DNA of 64,000 nucleotides from Bacteroidales bacterium UBA6248 (GTDB lineage: Bacteria; Bacteroidota; Bacteroidia; Bacteroidales; Lentimicrobiaceae). Where the stretch lies: assembly GCA_002441345.1 (NCBI GenBank), contig DJVU01000055.1, positions 98,091-162,090 of the forward strand, read 5' to 3'. Within the stretch, counting starts at the first letter, position 1; each line of letters starts with the position of its first letter. The translations under genes were made by a program, and so were the position numbers. Below the pieces are notes generated by a model. It made no database searches and was not told where the DNA came from. It was given only the letters and a program-made list of their open reading frames with translations. Positions 1-8,272 of the stretch are shown here, one piece after another.

Positions 1-284
1 GAAGCCAGATTGGCGACCGTGGAATTAAAAATAATCTGGTAAAAAGGAGGAGTTGAATTTATGCTGACATAGCGTTCAACGGATTGGTTTTGAGCTGTTA
101 ATGACGAGAAATCCCATGTAAAATCCGGACCGGTTGCGTCCGGTTCAAATCCCGGTATGTTCGTAGTTGTACTGATGCGGATTGTATCGCCGACAAAAGG
201 CATGTCGTTACGGGTGATTACAATCTGCGAAAAAGCCTGAAGTCCGGCAAAGATGAAGGAAATGGCAAGTATAAACGATCTCAT
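1..284 (-). CDS. Secreted protein, N-terminal part (runs off the left edge)
   Basis: Reading the minus strand from an ATG at 284 gives an open frame to position 1, so only about 94 residues are visible. It opens with a clear signal peptide (MRSFILAISFIFAGLQAFSQ) and a Gln at the likely cleavage site. A beta-rich segment follows (ITRNDMPFVGDT, then FTWDFSSL). That style is common in Bacteroidota secreted or surface proteins, often ones ending in a T9SS sorting domain, but the C-terminus is outside the window. It lies downstream of the TamB-like gene on the same strand, with a gap of about 190 bp. I do not recognise the family. Confidence 0.6.
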   Translation of the reverse strand, partial: MRSFILAISFIFAGLQAFSQIVITRNDMPFVGDTIRISTTTNIPGFEPDATGPDFTWDFSSLTAQNQSVERYVSINSTPPFYQIIFNSTVANLA

Positions 285-476
285 GGGTTCTGAATTAAAG
301 ACTTTCAATAAAGTACACATTTGCTGTCGAAAACAACATGCTAAAATACATCAAAAATTGGTTGGACTTATTAGCTGATTATGGTTTTGCGAAATTCGCG
401 AAATATTTGCAGTCCGGATTTTAGCAGTATTTCCGTTATCAAATCTGATTCAGACAGTTATTACGGGAGCCGTGTA

Positions 477-3400
477 TCAGAATGCCGGTTCAACCGGTTT
501 TTTCCGGTTTCGTCTGAAAATTTCGGAGAACCGGTCGAATTCATATCGGTAATAAACGCCTACGCCTTGCTTGTAGTTGGCGTTGTAAGAAGATATTTCG
601 AAGGGGTTGTTGGATTTGTTATATGCTTTAACCCTTAATTTTCCGTCGGGGGTAAGTTTAACATCCACTGTTACATCACCAATCAGGTTGTTGGTATTTT
701 GTGCCGTACTGCTGTTAACAAGGCCAAAATTGCCGTCGATGGTAACCCTGTCATCAAACAGGTGGGTTGAAAGAGCTAATTCCACAGCATCGGTGGTCAG
801 GGCATCTCCGGTGCGGTAGTTAACGCCAATATCGATGTCGTCGCTGATTTGCGACAGCATACTGCTGAGCTGGGTTGTGATCATTTCGATGGAAGAAGAT
901 CCGACGCTTCCGGCCAGGTTATTGGTTCCGCTAAAACTGAACGACTTCATCAGCAGGAGGGAAACCATCTGTTGTGTCATTGCTACGTTATTAGTGGTGT
1001 CGATTGCAGAAAACACAGCTCTTCGCAGTTCTTCTTCAGCATCGGGCAGACGAATGCTAAAGGAGATATCGGGATTGTACAGATTATTTTTAAGATGGAT
1101 TACGCAGTTAACCGGTACGTTGCGGTTTGCATATTCGGGGATAGCAGCAAGTTCGGGTATTCCTTTGAGTGAAGCCCGGACTTTATAAACAGCCTGAACA
1201 TTAAGGTCGGCATCGTAAGGGCTTCCGCTGAAGGAGATGGTACTTCCCCTGTCGATGGTAAAAACTCTGTTCAGAATATTCCGCAGGGTAAACAGGAAGC
1301 TTCCTTCCTCAATAACATATTCTCCGAACATGGTAAAATCGCCCCGCGTATCGATACCCATTCGCAACTGACCGCTGCCTCTGGCTTTAATGTTTCCGAT
1401 GTTATCGGGCAGGAAGAGCTGAATTCCGGCATCTTTGTTCACATCCATCATTATGTCGAGGTTAAGCCCGGAGGTTGTTGGTACAAATTTCTGCGGTGTT
1501 GCAGCTGAGTCGCTGGAGTTAACAAACCGGATGTACTCGTTTTCGGAGGCGTCAACGTTGAGGTTGATGGGGATGTAGATGTTTGTCTCTTCATTGGGCC
1601 GTGCCCTGATGCTTAGTCTGAGGTCATCAAACGGCCCTGAAACGGAAATATTTCCTGTGGCGAACACGCTGCCATAGAACAGTTCGTTGTCGCGAAAGGT
1701 AGTATTGAGACCTGCGAGATTATTCGCCTGTATATCTATGTCAAGAAACATATCCCTGAAGAAATTGTGCCTCAGTTTGAAGTTCATCAGGCCGGTATTT
1801 CCGAGCGAATCGTAAATCATAACGTTGGTTGCGCTGATAAGTCCGGGATCAATGGTAACTTTGTCGGCCAGGGAATAGGTTACATTCAGATAGTCGATTT
1901 TCAACTGTGTCCTCAGCAATTCGATATTCCCGGTGAATGCAGGCTTATCGAAGGTGCCGGTCATTTTGATCCCTCCTGTTGCATATCCCCGTAAATCGGA
2001 AGCAAAACCCTTGAGGAATGGATCCAGCGTTGCCAGGTTGTAATTTATGGTGTTGACTGTAAGGTCAAAATTATTGCCTTCATATACTTCGGGGTAGATA
2101 TATCCTTTGGCTGAAACCGGGATATGGGTACTGACATTGCCCTGATAGATGACGTTCAGGTCTACCTCGAGTCCCGACCTTGCATTATCCCAGCGCGTAT
2201 CCAGTTTGGCATTGCCGAGTTTTTCCCCGTTAAAGGCAAAGTCGTTGAGCGAAATGGCAGCCTGAATAAGCGGTGTTCCGTAAATGTCGCTGAGCGATAA
2301 ATTTCCGTCCAGAATCCCGTCGAAATCCAGTCCCTCTCGGTTTATAAGCAGGTCGGCATTGGAGATGTCGAATTGTTTGAATGTAAGATACAGGACATCT
2401 GCAGGATTTTCGGAGATTCTTCCGTTGATTCCCAACTGCTGAATATTGCCTTTTACAATCAGGTTATCGATTGAAACGGATGTTGAGTCGATGATGACAT
2501 CGCTGTTTTGAGTGGTTGTAAACAATGAGTCGTTAACAATAAATTCAGCGTCTGTGATGCTGGAACGAATCCGATGGCCGGGTTCAAATGTGAAAATGCC
2601 GTTGATATCTCCCAGGTTTCGAATGCCTGTTTCGTTGTTTTTCCAGTTGATGTTGTACGTAATGCTGTCGCCGCGCATGCTGGCGATGAATCCAAAATTG
2701 TCGATTCCCAAACGTTGAGGGTTGTCTTCGGTGGGTTCTCTGAAAACGATGGAGGAGGTGCCTGTATTCACTTCCATTGAATTTCCAACGTTTTGTCCTT
2801 TGATATACCAGTTGTTGAATGCAATTCCATTGAAAATAATTTCGTCGGCCTGCCCGTTGAGCAGCATCGTTTGCGTAGCAGAATTAAAACTCCCGAAAAG
2901 GTATGTTTTGGATGATAGGTGGAGCGAAGGCAGAAAAAGCGTAGTAAGATAACTTACATCTTTGATTTCAATGCTGTATTCGAAGTGTTGTTCGGTTGCA
3001 ATTTTTCTGGTTGTAGCCGGAGCAGGCTGAAATGAAGGCAGATATGCATTGATGATGTTGAGAAAAGAAGCGTAGAGATCGGAAAATACCAGGTTCCCTG
3101 TAAATTCTGCATCTGCAAGATCGGAGTTAAGGGTGAGCGATTTAAGACCGGGCTGTGTGACTTTTGTGACGAGTTCGATTTGCTCTACGGGATACAGATC
3201 ACCCGATTCCTTATAAAGGGTATTGTAGAAACTGAGGGAGCCAAGCAGGTTGTCGAGGTTTGATCCGGAGAAGTTCAGATTCATGGTTGTGCTCAGGCAG
3301 GAGCTGCTGTCGCGTTCCCAAAGGTTGAGTTTATTCAGGTATGCATTCTCAACGACAGAAACGAAGTCAAAGCGTGGCAGCTCTTCTGAAAAATCGATAA

Positions 3401-4823
3401 GGCCATTGAAATCCAGATTGATAAGCTCATCCCGAAGACTCAGTTCTCCATTAAATTCCTTGTTGGCAAATTCACCGTTCAGGTTTATGTTGTGAAATTC
3501 ATTGCCCATGATGCCGATACGCTGGACGGTACCACCCAGGGAAGCGCTGATTTCGCCGCCCGAACTTATTCCTCCGTTTATGTCGGAACTGAAATCGAGC
3601 AGACCGAGATATTCGGGAGCTTTTACGCTTTTGCCGAGCTGCCAGTTGATTAAGTTTAAGTGTCCGCTGTAGGATACGTTCATCTGCTGATCGGTACGCA
3701 GGCTGATGTCGGTAACGATGGTTCCGGTACCCGTGTTAAACGTGGCGGAAGATACAAAGTCGTTAATAAATCCCGTAAAGTATCCTTTAATCCTTATTTT
3801 TCCAATGTTGGCAACTATTTCGGGGATGCCCAGGGTTTTGTTTCCCGGAAGGGTAAACGAGGAAATATCGTTGTAAGAGGTGGTAAAATCGTTGACTTTC
3901 AGGTGGATGAATGTCTCATAAATATCCGGAAGTCCATCCATTGAAATGTTGCCGTCGAAGTACGTATTGTCGCGGTATGCGAATCTGAAATTGCGTGCTT
4001 TCAGGGAGGCAACCGTACCCTTTACGTTACCGTGAATTTTTACCGTTTCTGTCATCCCCAGCAGGGAAGGGGCAAAATAGCCTATGTCGCTCAGATGCAG
4101 CGTGGTACGGTCGAAATCTCCCGACATATTTACACTGTCGATAAAATGCTGGTATGCCTGGTAGCCGTTGTGCCTGAATTTTATGCTGGCGTTTATTACT
4201 GATTCCGGAGTAACGAGATGTAATTGCCGGGCAACGATGGAGTCGCTGCTAATCAGGCAATTTGCATTCATTCGGTTGAGTGTGAATCCGGATTTTTCAA
4301 CCATTGAAAGCTCCCGGATTGAGGCGGTTATGCTATCCTGACCCAGGTGCAGCCTGCGTATATCGAGGTTCAGATTTTTAATTTCCAGGTGGTTGTAATC
4401 CATGCCCGTTTCCTGCGGTTCATGCAGCTCGTTGTGGTAGGAAAATGCAGAGTTGGAAAGTTTTATTCCTGAGATGCCTATTTGCCAGGGTTTGCTCACT
4501 TTTTCTCCGGCAGAGGGTTCTTTGGCTCCGCCAAAATAATCGGCCAGAAATGCATAATTCACCAGGCTGTCGGAGGCATAGCGGACGATGTTGACTTGCG
4601 CATCGGTAAGGCTTATGCCAAAGATACCGAGGTATTTGCGCCGTGTGTCTATTTTCCCGATGTCGAGGCGAATCCTTGATGTCTTTAAAATTGTTTGCTT
4701 ATGCTGATCTTCTATCACGACACCCAGCAGTTCAACATCGAGAAACCAGGATATATCCACCGATTGAACAGAGATGCGGGTGTTGAGTTCCTTTGAAAGG
4801 TAACCGGTAAGCAGATGCACCAC
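477..4823 (-). CDS. tamB: TamB-like translocation and assembly module / AsmA-family envelope protein
   Basis: This 1448-residue protein is mostly repeating beta-strand segments. It ends in the conserved DUF490/TamB C-terminal domain, recognisable from a stretch like GQLRMGIDTRGDFTMFGEY, then IEEGSFLFTLRNILNRVF and the closing beta segments. TamB proteins bridge the inner and outer membranes and help outer-membrane protein assembly or lipid transport. The first ATG/GTG/TTG start in frame is the GTG at 4823. The frame stays open upstream to a stop near 4935, and codons 4925-4824 encode KKTLQISVTTLVSILLTLSL, a typical TamB membrane anchor. The real start is therefore probably upstream at a non-canonical codon, with ATC at 4925-4923 the best candidate. 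Family assignment is firm; the start is not. Confidence 0.85.
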   Translation of the reverse strand: MVHLLTGYLSKELNTRISVQSVDISWFLDVELLGVVIEDQHKQTILKTSRIRLDIGKIDTRRKYLGIFGISLTDAQVNIVRYASDSLVNYAFLADYFGGAKEPSAGEKVSKPWQIGISGIKLSNSAFSYHNELHEPQETGMDYNHLEIKNLNLDIRRLHLGQDSITASIRELSMVEKSGFTLNRMNANCLISSDSIVARQLHLVTPESVINASIKFRHNGYQAYQHFIDSVNMSGDFDRTTLHLSDIGYFAPSLLGMTETVKIHGNVKGTVASLKARNFRFAYRDNTYFDGNISMDGLPDIYETFIHLKVNDFTTSYNDISSFTLPGNKTLGIPEIVANIGKIRIKGYFTGFINDFVSSATFNTGTGTIVTDISLRTDQQMNVSYSGHLNLINWQLGKSVKAPEYLGLLDFSSDINGGISSGGEISASLGGTVQRIGIMGNEFHNINLNGEFANKEFNGELSLRDELINLDFNGLIDFSEELPRFDFVSVVENAYLNKLNLWERDSSSCLSTTMNLNFSGSNLDNLLGSLSFYNTLYKESGDLYPVEQIELVTKVTQPGLKSLTLNSDLADAEFTGNLVFSDLYASFLNIINAYLPSFQPAPATTRKIATEQHFEYSIEIKDVSYLTTLFLPSLHLSSKTYLFGSFNSATQTMLLNGQADEIIFNGIAFNNWYIKGQNVGNSMEVNTGTSSIVFREPTEDNPQRLGIDNFGFIASMRGDSITYNINWKNNETGIRNLGDINGIFTFEPGHRIRSSITDAEFIVNDSLFTTTQNSDVIIDSTSVSIDNLIVKGNIQQLGINGRISENPADVLYLTFKQFDISNADLLINREGLDFDGILDGNLSLSDIYGTPLIQAAISLNDFAFNGEKLGNAKLDTRWDNARSGLEVDLNVIYQGNVSTHIPVSAKGYIYPEVYEGNNFDLTVNTINYNLATLDPFLKGFASDLRGYATGGIKMTGTFDKPAFTGNIELLRTQLKIDYLNVTYSLADKVTIDPGLISATNVMIYDSLGNTGLMNFKLRHNFFRDMFLDIDIQANNLAGLNTTFRDNELFYGSVFATGNISVSGPFDDLRLSIRARPNEETNIYIPINLNVDASENEYIRFVNSSDSAATPQKFVPTTSGLNLDIMMDVNKDAGIQLFLPDNIGNIKARGSGQLRMGIDTRGDFTMFGEYVIEEGSFLFTLRNILNRVFTIDRGSTISFSGSPYDADLNVQAVYKVRASLKGIPELAAIPEYANRNVPVNCVIHLKNNLYNPDISFSIRLPDAEEELRRAVFSAIDTTNNVAMTQQMVSLLLMKSFSFSGTNNLAGSVGSSSIEMITTQLSSMLSQISDDIDIGVNYRTGDALTTDAVELALSTHLFDDRVTIDGNFGLVNSSTAQNTNNLIGDVTVDVKLTPDGKLRVKAYNKSNNPFEISSYNANYKQGVGVYYRYEFDRFSEIFRRNRKKPVEPAF

Positions 4824-4925
4824 TTTTGTCTGAACCGCGCTTGTTCTGAAAACGCCGTAAAGCAGGCTCAGGGTCAGCAGAATGGAGACCAGAGTGGTGA
4901 CTGATATTTGAAGGGTCTTTTTGAT

Positions 4926-4933
4926 AACTTTGC
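4926..4933 (+). promoter_or_regulatory. Candidate -7 box for tsaD
   Basis: TAACTTTG fits the Bacteroidota -7 consensus TAnnTTTG. It would give tsaD a leader of about 170 nt. It abuts the presumed start region of the divergent TamB-like gene. No well-spaced -33 TTG is present. Confidence 0.3.
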
Positions 4934-5111
4934 AGTGTTAAATTACCCTGGAGTTAATATTTCATCCGGCAGTCCGGCAAGTTACGAACCGGAGCACCGG
5001 AACGTTAAAAGCGGAATTAACTTACAAAGGTCAGAAAAATCGGTATACTGAGCTTAATGCAGGTACAGATTTTCTTCACTTTTCAGGTAGTTACAGAATA
5101 AACGAAAAATT

Positions 5112-6143
5112 ATGCCGGTTTATATACTTGGAATTGAATCATCGTGTGATGATACTTCTGCTGCGGTTCTCTGCGATACTGCCATTCGTTCGAACGTAAT
5201 TGCGAATCAGCAGGTGCACGCCAGTTTCGGGGGTGTGGTACCTGAGCTTGCATCCCGGGCTCATCAGCAAAACATCATTCCCGTGATTGATGAGGCCATC
5301 CGGCGTGCCGGTATTTCCCGTCACGATCTGAGTGCAGTTGCATTCACACGGGGTCCGGGTTTACTCGGATCGTTGCTTGTAGGAACCAGTTTTGCCAAGT
5401 CTTTCGCACTTGCACTGGGTATACCTCTGCTTGAGGTAGATCATATGCAGGCTCATATTCTTGCTCATTTTATCCGCGAAGCGGATTCGCCCGATCCGGT
5501 GCCCCCGTTCCCGTTCCTGTGCCTTACCGTTTCGGGAGGGCATACACAAATTGTTCGCATCGATGATCATTTCAGAATGGAAGTGATTGGGCAGACTATT
5601 GACGATGCAGCCGGCGAAGCATTTGACAAGGCGGCAAAAATTATGGGACTTCCATATCCGGGCGGGCCGTTAATAGATAAGCTGGGGAAAGAAGGTAACC
5701 GGGATGCATTTACGTTTGCACGGCCTCATATTCCAGCCCTTGATTACAGCTTCAGCGGTTTAAAGACCTCATTTCTTTACTTTCTTCGCGACAAGCTTAA
5801 GGAGGATGAGCAGTTCATTGAAAAGAACAAGGCCGACCTCTGTGCATCCATACAATCGGCAATTGTCGACGCGCTGATGGATAAGCTCCTGAAAGCCGTT
5901 GATGAAACGGGGATCCGCCACGTAGCGGTAGCCGGAGGAGTGTCTGCCAATTCAGCCCTGAGGGCCGCATTTCTTAAACAACAGGAGATGGGCGTTTTTA
6001 CAGCTTATATTCCTGAATTTCAATTTACCACGGATAATGCGGCCATGATAGCCATAGCAGGATATTTCAAATACCAGCGTTCGGAGTTTGCCGGCTATTC
6101 TGTATCTCCCTATTCAAGGGCAGGCAGCCGGAGCCAGGTTTAA
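5112..6143 (+). CDS. tsaD: tRNA N6-adenosine threonylcarbamoyltransferase TsaD
   Basis: The 343 residues match the usual TsaD (Gcp/YgjD) length. The family N-terminus (ILGIESSCDDTS) is present, with the metal-binding HxxxH at residues 111-115 (HMQAH), the nucleotide-binding GGHTQIV segment, and GEAFDKAAKIMGLPYPGGP. TsaD transfers the threonylcarbamoyl group from TC-AMP to A37 of ANN-decoding tRNAs, together with TsaB and TsaE, to make t6A. TcdA, which cyclises t6A to ct6A, is encoded at 50078-50797 in the same window. The gene is divergent from the TamB-like gene and appears monocistronic. The ATG at 5112 starts exactly at the conserved N-terminus. Confidence 0.97.
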   Translation: MPVYILGIESSCDDTSAAVLCDTAIRSNVIANQQVHASFGGVVPELASRAHQQNIIPVIDEAIRRAGISRHDLSAVAFTRGPGLLGSLLVGTSFAKSFALALGIPLLEVDHMQAHILAHFIREADSPDPVPPFPFLCLTVSGGHTQIVRIDDHFRMEVIGQTIDDAAGEAFDKAAKIMGLPYPGGPLIDKLGKEGNRDAFTFARPHIPALDYSFSGLKTSFLYFLRDKLKEDEQFIEKNKADLCASIQSAIVDALMDKLLKAVDETGIRHVAVAGGVSANSALRAAFLKQQEMGVFTAYIPEFQFTTDNAAMIAIAGYFKYQRSEFAGYSVSPYSRAGSRSQV

Positions 6144-6166
6144 CTATGCTGTGGCTGAAGAATCTG

Positions 6167-7018
6167 CTATTCCAGTCTGATAAAACCTTCGCTGCGGCTT
6201 AGCCGAAGTTTTCCGGAAATCCTGTCGAATTCAAATTTGCGGTAAGGAATACTGCCTTGCGGCATATTTTTGCTTATGTACTCATTAAGCAGGTAGTTGT
6301 GAAAATTGAAGGCATTCAGGTAGCCGGTATTACGGGCGGCTTCATACAGGTCAAACACTGTAAGGCTGTCGATGGTAAACAGGTATTTTACCTCGCCGGA
6401 GATGGCGAAATACCTGAAGCCGGCATCGTAACGGTCGCTTGCTGTGTGGCTTTTAAAAAGCACCTGCATCACGGAGTCGTTGTGGTTAAGCCCCGTTACC
6501 TCGTGCCAGGTATTGATGTTTACGCTGGTAATGTAGAACTCGTGGCGGTATATGTCTTCATCACTGAATCGTGATTCGTCTCTTATGGGGGTATAGAACT
6601 CCTCCAGCTCCAACTGAGCCAGGTTCAGGATTATTTGTTTGTTGCCGTTTTCAAGAAACTCATGTATGTTCTGGTCGCGGTAAACTTTATATCCCAGTTG
6701 TCTGAGGCCGTATGCCATTCCGGAACCGTAGCCCTCTGTAAAGAGGGTGTCGTCAATATTTTTAATAAGATCGGTATAATTCAGCAGAACAGATTTTCGC
6801 TCGTTTTCGTTCAAAGAGTCGGGGTTGATGGAGTCGGGAACTTTAAATCCCGCCTTATAAATCATGTCGGGCAGAATGAGCATGATTGATGCTTTGCTTT
6901 TCTGCGTATGGTACTCGTGTGCCAGCCGGCGCTCCGTTGAACAGGAGGTCAGCAGTAAAATCAGGCCTGCCAGCACAGCGACAGGCCTGATTTCTGTTAA
7001 GGTTCGTTTAGCTGACAT
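6167..7018 (-). CDS. Lipoprotein of unknown function
   Basis: The 283 residues begin with a lipoprotein signal peptide ending in a lipobox (LLLTSC, Cys near residue 26), so the product should be lipid-anchored in the envelope. The mature part is mixed alpha/beta. Motifs such as MLILPDMIYKAGFKVPDS near the N-terminus and LNLAQLELEEFYTP in the middle suggest a conserved Bacteroidales domain that I cannot name. It is the last gene of the minus-strand run batA-like, parC, fprA, lipoprotein, starting 8 bp after the flavodiiron gene, so it is probably co-transcribed. Confidence 0.75.
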   Translation of the reverse strand: MSAKRTLTEIRPVAVLAGLILLLTSCSTERRLAHEYHTQKSKASIMLILPDMIYKAGFKVPDSINPDSLNENERKSVLLNYTDLIKNIDDTLFTEGYGSGMAYGLRQLGYKVYRDQNIHEFLENGNKQIILNLAQLELEEFYTPIRDESRFSDEDIYRHEFYITSVNINTWHEVTGLNHNDSVMQVLFKSHTASDRYDAGFRYFAISGEVKYLFTIDSLTVFDLYEAARNTGYLNAFNFHNYLLNEYISKNMPQGSIPYRKFEFDRISGKLRLSRSEGFIRLE

Positions 7019-7026
7019 AGGTGTGT

Positions 7027-8250
7027 TCAGACTTGTTCTGCTTTCCCTGTAGCTTCCTGCAGTGCCAGGCCAAAGCCATGGCCAAATTCTCTGGCTTTTT
7101 CCAGTTCGGAGCTGTCGGGCGTAAATTTGATGAACATGTTCTTATTATATACATTGAGTTTCAGATTCTTCAGGTTTGATTCGATCATACCTGCTCCTTC
7201 ACCGCTCCATCCGAAAGAGCCAAATGCGGCAGCCAGTTTACCACGGTCACGGATTGGATTGATAAGAGCGAATACCTGATAAATCTGTGGGAGTATGTTC
7301 TGGTTAATGGTTGGCGAACCGAGCAGAACTCCCGAAGACTTTGCCAGCTGCTCATCGATGCTGCCGGCATCCATTTTTTCGATATCGGCGACAAAAACTT
7401 CAATATTGCCCGATTGCCTGATGCCATCTGCTATACCCATTGCCAGCTCTCCTGTATTATGATAGGCCGAAACGTAGGCAATAAATACCCGGTTAGCCTG
7501 AGGATTGCCCAGTGTCTCCTTTGCCCACTGCTCCGACATATCCACGTATCGTTTCCAGTTTTTCCTGAGTATGGGGCCGTGGCCGGTACAAATCGTTGCA
7601 ATGTCGAGTGGACGGATTTTCTCAATGGCCTTGAGCATAAATTTACTGAAGGGTTTCAGAATTACATCAAAGTAATACTTGAACGAGTCGTCGTAGTTGT
7701 CAACAAGATCCTCAAACATCGCATCGGAGCAGTAATGGGCGCCGAATGAGTCGCATGTAAAGAGTATACGGTCTTCTTCAAGCCAGGTGTAGATGGAGTC
7801 AGGCCAGTGCAGATTTGGGGCATTGAAGAATCGGAGGGTTTTATTCCCGAGGGAGAGGGTATCTCCGTCTTTTACCTGAAGGAAGCGGAAATCGTTTCCA
7901 AACATGTCTTTCAGGTATCTGTATGCATTGCCGCTGCCCACAACGGTTGCGTGCGGGGCGATTTTCAGAAGGTTTGCCAGATTTCCGGAGTGGTCGGGTT
8001 CGGTGTGGTCGAGAATGATGTATTCAATTTCGGAAGGATTGCAAACCTGCCTGATTTTAGCTTCATAAACACTCCAGAATTTCTCTTTGGCAGTTTCAAC
8101 GATCGCTTTTTTCTCTGCATTGATGAAGTAGGAATTGTAGGTGGTTCCGTAAAGCGTTTCCATTACCACATCAAACGTAACGATGTCGCGGTCGAGTACC
8201 CCGATCCAGCTTACATCCGGGGTAATTTCAAGTACTTTATTGTCTGTCAT
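7027..8250 (-). CDS. fprA: Flavodiiron protein (FprA family A-type flavoprotein)
   Basis: The 407 residues have the two-domain layout of flavodiiron proteins: an N-terminal metallo-beta-lactamase-like domain and a C-terminal flavodoxin domain. The di-iron ligand signature HxExDH is intact at residues 82-87 (HTEPDH). Further ligand regions follow (NLHWPDS, CDSFGAHY, CTGHGP). The FMN-binding flavodoxin segment starts near residue 254 (FIAYVSAYHNTGELA). Such enzymes reduce O2 to water or NO to N2O in the cytoplasm of anaerobes and protect against oxygen or nitrosative stress. It lies between parC (22 bp gap) and a lipoprotein gene (8 bp gap). No rubredoxin partner is visible. Confidence 0.94.
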   Translation of the reverse strand: MTDNKVLEITPDVSWIGVLDRDIVTFDVVMETLYGTTYNSYFINAEKKAIVETAKEKFWSVYEAKIRQVCNPSEIEYIILDHTEPDHSGNLANLLKIAPHATVVGSGNAYRYLKDMFGNDFRFLQVKDGDTLSLGNKTLRFFNAPNLHWPDSIYTWLEEDRILFTCDSFGAHYCSDAMFEDLVDNYDDSFKYYFDVILKPFSKFMLKAIEKIRPLDIATICTGHGPILRKNWKRYVDMSEQWAKETLGNPQANRVFIAYVSAYHNTGELAMGIADGIRQSGNIEVFVADIEKMDAGSIDEQLAKSSGVLLGSPTINQNILPQIYQVFALINPIRDRGKLAAAFGSFGWSGEGAGMIESNLKNLKLNVYNKNMFIKFTPDSSELEKAREFGHGFGLALQEATGKAEQV

Positions 8251-8272
8251 AGTTTTATTATCGTGTTAATTG

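Noticed and set aside
130..156. A tRNA T-arm-like string (GGTTCAAATCCC)
   Set aside because: It lies inside the secreted-protein frame, and no acceptor or anticodon stem can be formed around it.
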